Assembly (NCBI GenBank): GCA_019671135.1
Contig: JAHRHY010000021.1
Span: 1 to 64,000 of the forward strand
From: Linnemannia hyalina
Taxonomy: Eukaryota > Mortierellomycota > Mortierellomycetes > Mortierellales > Mortierellaceae
Reading direction: 5' to 3'
DNA length: 64,000 nt
The notes under the pieces: generated by a model
The model's database searches: none
What the model was told of the DNA's origin: nothing
Seen by the model: only the letters and a program-made list of their open reading frames with translations
In this document: piece by piece, positions 16,709-29,115 of the stretch
Numbering within the stretch: position 1 is the stretch's first letter
Layout: every line of letters starts with the position of its first letter
Made by a program: the position numbers and the translations under genes

Positions 16709-17660
16709 TCAATGATCAATTGATCCCGAAGTTAGTGGCGCTAGAAAGATCTGGAAGTTGGTGGCGTTGATCATGTGCCAGTTATCAGAGTAAAACTCTG
16801 ACACCTCCTCAATCGCAGCTCGTATCCGATAATTGTCGGTGATCCAGCACTTGTCGTTTCGGTACTCGTCGGGGTGACTCGATCATTTGCAGATTCTTGC
16901 AGCCTCTCAGAAACGGCATCACAACGTCCTCCTCATGGTCGTAGAAGTACCCTGATAGACAGAGCATGTGTAGGGCTGGATGTGATGGTGGAGACTTCTG
17001 GCTGCTGTGGTCAGAGACGCTGTCGTGCCCATCGCTGATGAAACACTGGTGGTGCTTGCGTTCGATTTCGCACGCGTGCTTGTCCTTGTCCTTCAGTTCC
17101 CACAAGGGTGACTCGACCTGCTCCTCGTTGTCTTCCTCGACTATCACCCAGGCGCTCAATTGCTCCGTCTCTGGCGAACATGCTTCAAGAAACGCCTTCA
17201 TGGTTGCAGGACTGACCCAGGGCATTCCCTGTGGGCAAAACAAGGACAAGAGCCGGAACCGTGGTAGCACTGTGGCAATAATATTGAGCAGCGGGAGAGA
17301 CACCTTGGGTGATCGTTTGATGCGCAAAGTCCGAAGGTGGGGGCTCTTCTTCAACAGGGCGATCAGTAGGGCTTCAGAGTCGGCGCTCATGCAAGGATCT
17401 ATGACATCCGAATGAAGGTTGTTGTTGAGGATATCGATGGTCTCGAGGCACAGATCGGGCGCTTCGAGAAGGGCCTTGATCGGCCGAAAGAAGCGGGTTT
17501 GACGGGACCTGACATAACGGCTGTGACGGAGGAAGGCCCGTTGCGCTGGCTCGGACAAGAAAGAGAGTCGCCGGTACGTGTGCAGGAGCCGGACGGTCTT
17601 GTTGTAACGAGGAAATGGATGATGAGAAAAAAGAAGAGAAAGAGGAGAAGGAAAACACAC
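16709..17660 (-). pseudogene. F-box/LRR-like protein, frameshifted near the C-terminus
   Basis: The frame from 17660 encodes about 280 residues with leucine-rich spacing (SPHLRTLRIKRSP, LPLLNIIATVLPRFRLLSLF, ALHMLCLSGYF, GCKNLQMIESP), as in the large F-box/LRR families of Mortierella-like fungi. It stops at 16809. A second frame immediately overlapping reads DEYRNDKCWITDNYRIRAAI and on to a TGA at 16709, which looks like genuine coding sequence. One frameshift near 16880 (or a tiny intron) would join them. No F-box is visible at the N-terminus, so the start may lie in a lost exon. It sits next to the gypsy remnant. Confidence 0.5.
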
Positions 17661-17810
17661 TAGAGGAAAAGAAAAGAAAAGAAAAGGTCGAGAGCAGCGG
17701 TGCGAAGTGTTTTGTCAAGCGCGCCGCTCAACAATTCTCACTCACACGTGAACGAGAAACAAAGAAACCTTTCAGCCCCTTTATTTTTATGCTTTAAATA
17801 TAACATTTAT

Positions 17811-20800
17811 TTAGTCAGCCATGGAGAGACAGAGGTTGACGCCTCGTTCCGCGACTTGCCATCGACACAGAGCTGGTTCAAGCCACAAACTGGCAACCCC
17901 AGCCAGTAATATTCCAAGCCCATCCGCAACACCGACAACTCCCAGAGCAAACTCTTTTCCTCGGGGGTCATGCTCAAGATCTTTCGAAATTCTTATGTAT
18001 GTGTGAACATAGGTTGCACCACCAAGAAGTCCCTCCCAAAATATCAAAAGAAACACAATATAGATGTTAGGAAGGGGCATTGGAAGAGAGGCGAGTCCAT
18101 CGCCCCACCATGGTAATGAGTAGGTTGGTGGAGGGGAGGAGGCGACGGTTGTCAGGACTGCTTGGGCAGTGGCGAGGAGGAGGGTCAAAAACTGCAGAAA
18201 AGAAGGTATCCAAAGATAGGATATTTCGATGAGCGAGGCAGAGGACCGACTGATGAACACTCCGAGCTAGTTGACAATTAATACCATGGTTAGTACAGGC
18301 ATAGAAAAATGAGTACGTAAGTAGACAGATCCAACCCGTTGAGACTGAATGGCATATCGTTTCCAACACAACGTAGGTCGGTTTGAACGACGTATGCATG
18401 TATGAACATTTTACCTGATAAATGGCGGAATATGTCACATAGTGCTATTTTTTAAGGCAAGGGAATTAGTGTAAAGGCCAGTCAAAAAAAAAAAAAAAAA
18501 AAAATAGGCAAAGGATGAAGACCTTACGTCTCGCATGTGGGTAAACGGCGTCTTCTCCAGAGGAAATAGCACGACTGGAAGTACTCCTTGGTTCATTGTG
18601 TACTCGCTATGGAAAGAGACGAATGAATAAATTAGTCAAAGCAGCCATTTAATGCGAAACAATGAAAACTACTACAGTACGTTGTAACGAGGCGCTTACG
18701 CAAAATAGACCAAGAAGAGAGGGAGCATGAAAGGTACAAGCAATGACCTGGCCATAACACGCTTCTCTTGCATCGTCATTTCCTCGTTCGGTTGGGGCTT
18801 GTAGACTGCCATACGACGACCGGATCCGCTTTCTTCGCTCTCCCGGAAGGGTGACACAAAGTTTGGATCGTCTGGATCTGTCGCTGCCAAAAGAGTATTG
18901 ATCGACGTAGGCTCTGCACGGTGCTGAAAGGCGTCCCACGATGGAGGAGTAAGATCCCAAGGAGGAACAGCAAGCGGCATTGAAAACGATGCAGAAGAAG
19001 CTGAGCTATTGTCATTTGTTGGGACAATGGATGGAGGTGAGGTTCGTCCAGATGAAGTTGGGAGTGTTGATCCTTCCGTTTGGGTATTACTGCTTCCGTT
19101 TCCATGTTGATCCTGTTGTTGGTCAAATCGAGATGCGCCGGTGTCGTCCATAACTCCGTTCATAGAGTGGAGTGAGGGTGGAGACGTTGGCTTTGCGAAC
19201 TGTGGAGCGAGGTACGCAGATGAGGGGTCCCAATTTGGGGCTCGGGGACTCTGATGATGATCAGTTGTGGAGAGCAGACGCTCTTCGTTATTGTTGATTG
19301 TAAATATTGGATTGGAGGTCGCAAGCGGTCGATATCTTGCTCCTGCTGCTTGTTGGCGTGAAGCGGGACTTGTAGCGTTGGTCAGGATTACAAAGTATGC
19401 AATCAACAACAGGACAGGAAATAACTATAAGGCAGAGTGCTTAAAAAAAGTGTGTTAGGCGATAGTTCTTTCTCATAATGGTGCAGGCTAAAAATTTGCT
19501 AGAGGAATGAAACTTACGGAGACGACTGCCAATGTTTGGGGAACGGATAGTCTTAACCATGAGGTGAGAGTCAAAAACAGCAGAGCGCCGAGAAGTCCTG
19601 CTCCGCCTGTGCCGCTCGACCATGCGGAGACCATCTCAAGTCGATAGAATGAGCTTAGCATTAAGAACGTCAGCTCTCCCAGCCCTGAACTCAACGATGC
19701 CATCATTACACCCAAGAGACGAACAGAAATGGTCTCAGCTTGGGCAATCAACTAAAGTAAGATCCATAAAACGTAGAGAGATCAAGACGACGATGAGAAA
19801 TACAGTCTTCTCCTGGCATAATTGATGAGAACACTGCTCAAACACAACCAGACAGAATGACAGGTCTGCCGCTTACCACAACTGCACTGAATGATAATGA
19901 CGCACACAAAACAATGCGGGCTGAGTAAGGAATTCTATGGACAAAGTACGGAGCGATCATCTTGACAAGTAACGATGGAGCGATGTCTGCTAGTAACACG
20001 ATGCCCTATAGCCAAGGCAAGCAGACTTGTTAGTTTCCTGCGTAGAGGCGAGGTGAATACAGAGAGCCTGTAAAATTGTCATTGCGAACGAGCAACGGCT
20101 GGATATGCACCTTTGGTACTTTGGCGCCGACGAGATCGACGGCAGCCGAGAGGATAACCACGTAGATGAGATTGTTGACGCTAATAACGCCATATGAATG
20201 GATTGAGTGTCCCATGAGTTCGATAATGGAGTGAGTGAGTCAGCTTTCGATAAATCCGTGGTGCCTATCAACCTGATTCCGCCATACAAGTCGGACCAAA
20301 GAGCTCACCATCCTGTGGGTGAAGGCAAAGGCAAAGGCAAAGAGCAGTTTGTCAAAACGAGAGTAGAGTGTTAGATATGTTTCATAATGCAGTGTCGGGG
20401 TGCCAACATGGGACACGAGGCGAATATTGTCAACCCGCGAGAACAGAGAGAGCAAGCGAGCAGTAACGTACCAAAGGTAAAGAAGGCTATCCAGTCGCGT
20501 CCGACTCCAGAGAATAGTTGTCGAAAGCGTGCTCCAGTCCTGCCTCGGCGGGTTACTATAGCAAGCAGCCAGCAGTGAGATCAGTTTTCCCATCTAGGTT
20601 CTTGCATGACGAGCGTGGTCTGTGTTTGGTACACATTCCAACTCTTCATTAAGCATCATAGCTCGTTTGCCTCGGCGGAATGAAGCGGTCAACTGTGAGC
20701 ATGTCCTTTTGTTACCATGAAGCATGGGAGTGTCGACGGATTCGTTGCCGATGTCTATTCTCGTGTATGCTGTTGTTGCATAAGGGCGCCGACGAAAGAG

Positions 20801-20812
20801 CCAGTCGAACAT
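17811..20812 (-). CDS. BTN1: Battenin (CLN3/Btn1), multi-exon
   Basis: Battenin is a multi-pass membrane protein of the lysosome/vacuole linked to pH and amino-acid homeostasis. Exons read right to left: a start at 20812 ([10 protein letters not shown]) with a cytosolic head; [10 protein letters not shown] and [20 protein letters not shown], the family's first-helix signature; [20 protein letters not shown] and [11 protein letters not shown]; a long membrane exon 19515-19755 ([20 protein letters not shown]); an exon 18700-19400 with a Ser/Pro/Gln-rich insert of about 200 residues; [28 protein letters not shown]; and the final exon with [18 protein letters not shown] and a stop at 17811. Exon limits are approximate. 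The insert makes this protein longer than typical Btn1. No frame damage was seen in the exons checked. Confidence 0.85.
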
Positions 20813-20914
20813 GTTGTAAAGGAAAAGTATTGGTCAACAGTCAAAAAGACAGAAAGATGAGAGGATTGGTGTCTGTGTCACGTTTAGTGATCAAGGAACA
20901 GGTGACGATGACTG

Positions 20915-21210
20915 GTGTTCAGGACACGAGACACGTGCTCAAGATGTAGACCACCAGACCACCAGACGCTGGCACCAAGAGATAGATTCAAGACTACGAG
21001 GGCACATACTGGCTTGGCATCCTTCCAGCCATACACAGCAGGATACACGCTTACGCGCCATAGGATAAAAATGATCCACGGAATAATGCCTACCATGGAC
21101 GCCCTGCGCGCCAGGCGTCCAGACCTGTACAGGGACGACTTATGCCGACAGTGTAGTCAAGAGACGGAGGATAATGAGTATATTTGGACGTGCCCCAAGC
21201 AAGGAGACTC
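20915..21210 (+). pseudogene. LINE (non-LTR retrotransposon) C-terminal fragment
   Basis: About 95 codons read TRHRIKMIHGIMPTMDALRA, then DLYRDDLCRQC and YIWTCP. This is the conserved tail of fungal LINE ORF2 proteins, where a helix-rich segment is followed by a CxxC-type zinc knuckle. Only this tail is present. It continues into low-complexity sequence without a recognisable end. It lies just upstream of the battenin start, in the opposite orientation. Confidence 0.6.
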
Positions 21211-21369
21211 AGGAGGAACTGTGGGAGGATGCCCGAGAGATAGCCGCAAGGAAGTTCAACAAACAGTGACAGAAGCAGCTCAAGCCAGGAAATCAGCCTC
21301 CGAGATCGTATGGAGGATACCAAGAACCAACAACCTCCAGAAGCTGTTGCAGGTGATCAAGCGACTAAG

Positions 21370-21470
21370 CGAGGAAGAAGAGGAGGAGGAAGAGGAAGGG
21401 GAGGAGGAAGAGGAGGAGGAGAGGGGGAGGAAGAGGAGGAAGAAGAGGAGGAAGAACCAGCCCGAGCGCG
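21370..21470. repeat. Purine-rich GGA/GAA low-complexity tract
   Basis: A run of GGAAGA/GGAGGA triplets that in frame encodes mostly Glu. It lies downstream of the LINE fragment and shows no sign of belonging to a gene. Confidence 0.6.
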
Positions 21471-21589
21471 TGGTCAGTCAGCCTCATCGACTGAGGTATA
21501 TATCCCAAGCTACGCAGTGGGGCAAGGTGCATTACCCAGCGCATGAGCCGTCTCTTTTGCCGATATCTGGGAAGGAGGCCAGAGAATAG

Positions 21590-24500
21590 TTATGGAAACC
21601 ACGCTGTGAGAGGACCATCACGTCGGAGGAGGAGAACAACATCACCAACAGTATGAAGCCCACACGCACAACCAAGGACCAGAGGGCACAGTGGACACAG
21701 ATTTAATCGGGACGCGACTTCTATCTTGATGCGGCGGAGTTCCAGATCTATCAGGAATGTGCAGGGGCTTGGCGGCCCATCTGATTCACATAGTTATCTC
21801 TGGAGTGCAGGCACGCCGGATTGGTCTCAAGCCTGCCGTCATCATTCTGGCACACGCGATGCTCCTCCAATACCATTTTCAAACCCTAGGCCAAACTACT
21901 GAACATTGTCCATCTGCACACGTTCGACAACACCCTCACCATGACCCTCGAGTTAATTCTTCGCTTTCACAGCCGACCCTTGTAAAAGTCTTCTTCCTCA
22001 AATCCATCAAACGCCCGTCGCTCCCCGTGCGTAGTTGGAATTCAAAAGACAAGCGCAAAAGCATTTGAGAATGTAACTTTTGTTGAAGGCGGACAGGTTC
22101 TTGAGTGTTATAAAAGTTTGGGTGCCCGCGTGTAGGTCATTCATACTCGTCAGCATGTAGTGGACGCGCCGATCAAGGTGTTGGCTGATTTGTAGCAATG
22201 TATAATGAAAATGGTGTTCAGCTAATTCATGCCGTCGTCTTGAATCGACCTCTTGATTCTCCTGAACGCCCACCACTCCAGGTACCAGCGTCTGGTGGTT
22301 TGCATTCTCATTTCCACCGGCGATGTGTCTCTTTGGCTGCCAAATCTTCATTCTCGTTCCGCCCCTTTTCCGTTGTGGCTCTTGACCCAATCGATCGATG
22401 TTGAATCCAAGCGCTCGCTGCATGTTCGCACAACCACCACCCCTTCCATGATATAATCGCACTGCGGCTTCGCCCTTATCGACGCTTGCTTCCTGTTGAT
22501 GACGAGCTATCCATGAGCTTCTTCAGCACCACTTGGTTGTAGAGTTGGATCCCTGCAATCATTTCCATTCCTACGTGGCGGACGATAACAGTTGTTTGAT
22601 GGTCCATTGCACCATCACTTGTTCCTCTTCCGCAACTGCAAATGCCATGACACGCTTCACCATTGAACCATCAAAGTACATATGTTGCGTGCGCCTGACC
22701 CGGCTTCTTTCCTAGCGCTCTTAATGAAGCCTTGTGCGATTGAATCCATGAGGACGTGTTTGGAATTGTACGCTTATTACTTTTTTGTTGTAGTTGTGCT
22801 GTGATGGCTGGTATTAGTTGGTACATTCTCTGCTGCTTCCATTGCCGTCTTGCGCCTTCCTGACTCGGTGTGGTATGGCGCGTCGTCCTCCTGCATCAGC
22901 TCCAGCTTAATGGTCCTTGCGGATGACAATAAACTCATCGGTGAGTCCGTGGTGACAGTCCTTGTCCGTTTTTTTTTTTTGTTTTCCGTCCACGATGGAA
23001 TGTCATGTCACTTCATCCGTTTAAGAGGCGACTTTGCTGTTGCTGTAGCTGCTTGGGTGTGTGGTGTTTCTGTTGTTGCTGGTGTTGCTGGTGTGTTGGA
23101 GATTGGGTAATGCGTTGGTGTGGTTGGAGAAAGCGAACGAACGAAGAAGAAGTAAGAAAGTGAGAAGAGATCAAAAAGAGAACAGAGAGAAGCGTGTGGT
23201 CGGAGTGCTAATGCTAGTGTGGGAAAAAGCCAATCCCAACTCAACGGAGGCGGAGAAAATAAAGAAAGGAAAAGAAAGGAGAAAAGGGAAACAAACAAGA
23301 AAGAACGGTCAACGCGCCTTGTAGGCAACACTCGTTGCCCCACGCCCACTCATCACTCACAAACCCTGCCTTGTCAACCCACACTACTGTACGCTATCCT
23401 TTCGACCTTCATTAATGGCGCTAAACATGATCTGATGGATATTCACTCGATGGGACAGCGCTATTGGGGACAGATCCTCCTCGAACAAGAGTGGCGGCAA
23501 AGATAGTGGATAGAAATCCTCCTGCTGCTGAACCTCAGCCTTTTGTTTGGGCCGCTCCCAGCCCAGAGTCATCACGTCGGAAGACATGAAAAGAAAGATA
23601 AGCATGGACACCCGTGTCTCACACCATGGCAACGATATGTTAATACAACCAGGCTGTATCACATCCAACTCAGCCTTCATTTCGAAAAGCAGAGTGGTAT
23701 ATTGGTTGAATAAAACTTGAAAGCGCAACTTAGTTGTTCTACACCCAGTTCACACTACCGTCCTCGTCGACGTCGCCACCTTGCTGCCGACCTTAATCCA
23801 CTTACGAGTCAGGGCCTCAAACTTCCAGAACGTTGCCTTCCACTCAGCAACAAGGCGCTCCTTGGTTTCGGTGTCCTTCACGCAGTGTATTAGTATGTGA
23901 ATGACAAGAACGAGAAAAACGTTCGTACTTTGTAACGAGTACTTTCATGGTGTGGGTCAACGATCAACAAACAACAACCGTGTGGCTGAGGTGGAGAAGT
24001 AATACAGGTTTGGGTTTGACAAAGCAGCGAAAAATAGGGGGTGTCGACAGCATGCCTCTAAAAAGGGGTATGAAGATACACACAGGTCATCCGTCTAATG
24101 ATGACCTATTTCTTTGCATGGCCACCTTCCCATCTAAACTTGCTCGTCAGCATGGCGGCAACATGGTCTGCGCTTTTGGCCCTGCTGCAGGGCATGCTGC
24201 CCCTTTCCTTCACCTTTTGGTCATATTTAACACCTTCTTCCTCCCCTTGGTCTTTGTCCTCACCTACTTCCACTCTTTCTTTCACTCCTCTCATATTCTT
24301 TTGTTTCTCATTTCTCTTCCTCTTTCTCTATCTGTCTCTTTTATCCGATTCTTCTTTTTCACCCTGGCTCTCCCACTCGCCCCCTCTCTTTCACCCCGTC
24401 CAGCCACACCATCCCTCTCGGCCCCTCTCTCGCTCTCTCCTTCCAGTCTTTCGCGTCCCTCCTCCACTGCGTCTCACCTCCACATAATCCTCCTTCTACT

Positions 24501-24708
24501 CTACTTGCACCTCGTTTCCTCTACCATTTTAATGATCTGCCACCCCTTTTGACTTTCATAAATACCCGACCTGTCTGTCTGTCTGTCTGCCCAGCTACTT
24601 CCCTGGCATTTTTGCATCCTAGAAGCCTAAAGGCGCTCCATATCCATTTTCGCATTTACCCGCCTCCGAAACGCACTCACAGATACCACAGATCCTCTCA
24701 ACCATAAT
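21590..24708. other. Gene-poor 3.1 kb with possible Tc1-like remnant
   Basis: No intact gene was seen. On the minus strand near 22800-22930 the frame reads IKLELMQEDDAPYHTESGRR, which recalls the second-Asp region (QDNAPxH) of Tc1/mariner transposases. Downstream on that strand, to about 22007, several open but mutually shifted stretches could be its decayed remainder. From about 24190 to 24600 the plus strand is strongly pyrimidine-rich, with TCTGTCTGTCTG near 24575, the usual look of a fungal promoter and 5' leader for the gene at 24709. Confidence 0.35.
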
Positions 24709-27700
24709 ATGCTCCCCAGGTCGCTTCAATCACAGCACTGCCGATCATGGCTCTTACTATGGATCTGCATGAATGGAGTAATATTCTGCCCAACGCTTAC
24801 GAGCGCAGGTAATTAACATAAACTCTACCCTGTTTTGAAACCTGTTAACCGGACCCCTCACAGCCTAACACAATCATTCTGTCTTCGGTCATGTAGGAGT
24901 GACAAGTGCTCGGATTCAATGCCAATATTCATTCCTTGGGATAACCAACTTGGTCCGAGACCCCTCTTGCACCTTGCAGACCCTTGCAGCCACCCAGCCG
25001 CCAACGCCTGCTCCTCCTACGATCCCTACAGCTCCTCCCTTAACAACAGGATCCCTGACTGGAGAGCCGACGGCGTCAAACCCGTGGTCATTTACCCCTG
25101 GTTGGACATACAACCCTATTTTTTCATGTTGCTCCTTTACAACGCCTAACAACAACAACGGTAATCTATCGACATCTGACCCAACGTTGATAACGTCAGC
25201 AGATCTTACGGAGCAAGGACCGCTCATCGACCAAGGGCAGCAACAGCTGGAGCTCTCCGTGAGCTATTACACGGCCGAAGCACCTCCATCACAAACAGTC
25301 GCTCCACCAGCTGTCATCTTTCGAGTAGTACTTCAGTTTCTGGATGAGCATGGCGCCTTTATGAGCACAGACGGAGGAAGCATGGGATCGTTCGAAGAGG
25401 CTAATTCTGTGGGGACAGAGTCTCTGCTGTACTACGCGTTTGATGCAGTGACGCTGGCGCCTATCAGGATTCCTGTCGGAGCGCGCGGTGTTGTTCTACA
25501 AATCATCGTCCCTATCACGCAAGCATCTTTTTGCTTTGACTACTTTGCTCTGCGGGTTTGTAAGTGGACCAGTTCGTTTCGGAGCACATATCTGGCTTCC
25601 ACGTACAGTCCATCTTTTACTTTTCTAACCTCTCAGCTCATTCATTGTGTCTATTCTTTTCATATCGTAAAGTGCCAGGTTCATTCCATCCGTCTACAGA
25701 AGGTTTATTGCAGAAGGCGCTCATTGGAGTCGGATCCGTCGTCGTACTCAATGCCATTCTGATTCCAGTTGTACTGTTTTATGGACTTCCTGGATGGCTC
25801 TGGCGTTCAGCGTAGGTTGCAGGGCCCTCATGCTTGCTTTCAATTCATATTACACGTTAGGTTGACCAAAGAACACGCAAAATACTAAACCGAACCTCTT
25901 TCTTTCACGATGCGCAATAGCCCCGTCAACTTTTTCCAAAAGAGCCCTGTCGTGGACCACTATGTTCCTTTGGCGTTGTTTATTTCGACTTGTCAATGGA
26001 TCTACAACATCCTTCTCCAGTACCTCGGCGGATCGTCTTCCAAGACTTCAGTGATTCACTCGCCGCAAGCGCTTTGGCTGATTCCGCTGCTTCTTATCGG
26101 GACATTCTTTTTTTCCGCGTTTGCACATTGGGCGCTCTTCCTCTGCTACAACCAGGTGATGCAGCAACCACGGCAAAGAAACCACGCTAAACCTCGTCGA
26201 TGGAGAGCACCTCTCTTGGGACTGTGGGCGGCCCTGTGTCTGATCGTGGCTCGCGTCGGGATCGTCGGACTAGTGCTTGTTCAGGGTGGGTACTGGTCCA
26301 TTCCCATCGGGATTTTGTTAGCCGTTCCAGAGACGGTGGCCATGATGTCTGTTATTATGTTCTTTCTCAAAACCATGTGGCAACAGTGGCGTACGGATCG
26401 GGTCAACAAGAGCGTCAGCGCAAAGGGAATCATGGGAGGGACCGCTGTTGAAAGCGGAGGGGAAAGCGATGGCGGAGGTAAAAAAGGGGCCGATCTTTCC
26501 AGATCATCGTCTACCGCGCAGCTTTGGGACTCCAATGCTGGATCGTCCACGATGCCAGCTATGATACCGGAGAACCCTCGGGACGACTTCTTCAACATCT
26601 CAAGCTTTTATCACCGGGCGTATGTCAAGTCATTGTTGACTGCAGAGCGCGACTTCAGGGAGGCCGCTGGAAGCATGTATGGCCAGTCGACCATTGGATC
26701 CGACAAGAATATGTACCAGTACCTCAACCCGATAGCCACTCAAGGGACTGAGCCTGGCAGCCGATACACGGGTTCCACGCTCAACACCACTATCTCACTT
26801 GCCAGCTCTTCTGGAACTCAGTACACCCACCACCCGACAGAGTACGATTTCAATATCCATCAAGACCCAAAGCGACTCTCGCCAATGTCGCCCCCAGGAG
26901 GGCAAGAGCCAGGCAGGCTTCATTTTCCGTTTCGAAAGCAGATGCAGGCGATACCCGGCCGGAATGGAACCTCATCTGAAAAGTCGACAACTGTACCGTC
27001 CTCATCATCATCGTCATCCTCTGCCGCATCAAAGCGCCCGCCTATGAGCAGGAACAAGGCCAGCAGTCAGCGGGGTGGCGTCAGTTCTCACAAGCTGACA
27101 TGGAACTCTGTGACAACGTCATACACAGCAACCTCGGCTGCACAACCCATGACAGGCGCTGCTCCAACACCTTCGACTTGGGAGTATATCGTCTATCCAA
27201 AACGACATATCTGGCCGACAGTCCAAGGCACCTATCTGCTAATTGCACGACTCCCACTCCGAATTCTAGTGGCTGTTTTGACTACGATGGTGCTCTGCTA
27301 CGATGTCTTGCTCAGCATAGGCGCAGCAGAGACGGTGCTGGCTGTTCCTGTTTCGTGTATCCTGGGCTCCTTGGCCTATCCGGGTCGTAGCCAATTTGAC
27401 AACACCATGAACGTCGCCCGAGCTATGCATACAGTCAATTTGGTGCTTGTGGTCGTCCTGCTGCCTGCTGTTGTTATTATCACAGTTTTGCATCAAGTGC
27501 GCATGGTTCAAAAGTACAACTGGTGCCTAAGGCTCTTGCGTATCGGCAACTATGGGTTTGTTCCTGGTGGTCGAGGTACGACTGAGAGCACTGAGAGGGG
27601 TTTAGCATTGGCGAGTTTACTACCCCCACCAGAGACCATTTAACTAACCGCATTGGCAATAACACTCTTTTACTGTCTTCAAATCGATAGAATACACTCA

Positions 27701-29057
27701 GCATTTGAAGCACCCAGTCAGGTTCATTGGCTACACAGTCGGTTTCGGCGTGGTCGGACTTTGTTTCACAATTTTCCTTTTATTCACACTTTGCACCGTG
27801 GTGGCCATGCTCCTTGTCGCGGCTACATTCCGATCCTCCCTCTTCCGAACGCTCGGCTCGCGAGCGCTCGCAGCTTTTGGAATTTCATGCCTTCTTGTTC
27901 TTGTTCTATGGATTGTACAGATGTTGGTCATTCGGTATCGGTTCCGGATGCCTGGATCTCGTTTCCTCCTCTCGCATCAACAATCAGCCCGCGCGGGGTT
28001 CCACCATTGGGAGTTTTTTTGGGCGTTCTTCAATATCGTCTTTGGCGCCTTTTCCTTCTGCAAGCGAGTCGTGCTGAGTATACTTAGCATGGGAATCTAT
28101 TCAACCAGGATTGACCTTTGCATTATGGGTGGACGGTTTCGACCCTGGGATGGCGGGTACTCGGCATTTGTTGGGTTGGTTCTGGCGGATCATACTCTCA
28201 ACAACCCGATCGTGCTCGAGTTTGTCCAGATTTTGAGAGACCTGCTTCTAATACGTCGCCATCCAAACCTGGCCCATTATTACTTGAGGGCTGGCGGACG
28301 AGGAGACCAGATGTCGAACCTGGTTGGTGGTGGCCGAGCTGGGAAAGGCAACGACCGCGACCAGAGACTGAATATGATGATGATGCTCAGTCCACAATCG
28401 CCACGACGAGGGGGAGGATTTGTTGGTGTTGGAGGGGGATTCAGTGACCGAGAATTGGCAGATATCGAGGAAGGCGAAGAGGCACGCATGGACGAGCTCT
28501 TGATGTCCAAATCATCTGGCTTTGACGGCCAAGGCGCCGGAATCGCTGTCAAAGGAGGAGCAGCCATTGTACCAGAGGTGTCTCGGATCCACCACTACTT
28601 TCGACAAGATCCTCGTGTTGACCGCCATGGCCATGGTCCAGCGAATATAGCGTCTTCATCGTCCTCGTCATCTTCGCCACCACCCGCCTACAACAATGCC
28701 ACCGCTGCGGCAGTTGCCAAAAAGAACAACCGGGTCTCCAAGGTTTACACCCCACTTTTGGCTACGCCCACACCTGAGCTGAATATGAGCCACGCCGTCA
28801 AGATCCAGGAGGCGCATCGGAATCCAGAGTCGGCGGTTTCGGCTGAGCAGATTCGCCAAAAGATGTCAGAAGCCAAGTTGCGGTCAATCCGGGTTCGGAA
28901 TCGCTGGTTCCTCTATGTGACTCTCGTCCGTAACCCGTCCATCCGGTCTTTGCGTCGGACTAGAGCAGAGGACTATCTGCATCCGATTGGTCACGGCAAC
29001 GAGTTTTTAGGAACCCATGAGGAGGAGGCCCTTGCTGATGTGCAATGGGACCGATAA
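24709..29057 (+). CDS. STRA6-like multi-pass membrane protein
   Basis: Five exons (24709-24808, 24897-25559, 25673-25811, 25921-27575, 27691-29057) total 3924 nt, 1307 aa. The start at 24709 is chosen because it gives a signal peptide (SWLLLWICMNGVIFC) and the correct phase into exon 2; the ATG at 24747 does not. Residues about 34-255 form a Cys-containing, Pro/Thr-rich, presumably extracellular domain. Multiple membrane segments follow, with a Ser-rich loop of about 250 residues between them. The last exon has SMGIYSTRIDLCIMGGRF, then DGGYSAFVGLVLADHTLNNP and finally RNRWFLYVTLVRNPSIRSLR. These match the C-terminal part of STRA6 (Pfam PF14752), the vertebrate retinol-binding-protein receptor. 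Substrate in fungi is unknown. It is convergent with SMP3, with 58 bp between stops. Confidence 0.65.
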
Positions 29058-29115
29058 GATTATTAAAAAAAAAGTCTAATTATTCTAAATTTTTATAATG
29101 TTTAATGATGACATG

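Noticed and set aside
16538..16803. Complete 3' LTR of the gypsy element ending CTGACA
   Set aside because: The proposed right part overlaps a sensible C-terminal frame of the F-box-like gene, so only a possible LTR start after the purine tract is kept.
22007..22462. 151-aa ORF on the minus strand
   Set aside because: No recognised motif and flanked by shifted frames; kept only as possible decayed sequence within the gene-poor interval.
24747..24808. ATG at 24747 as the start of the STRA6-like gene
   Set aside because: Its frame is shifted relative to exon 2 after splicing at the GT at 24809; the ATG at 24709 gives a signal peptide and the correct phase.
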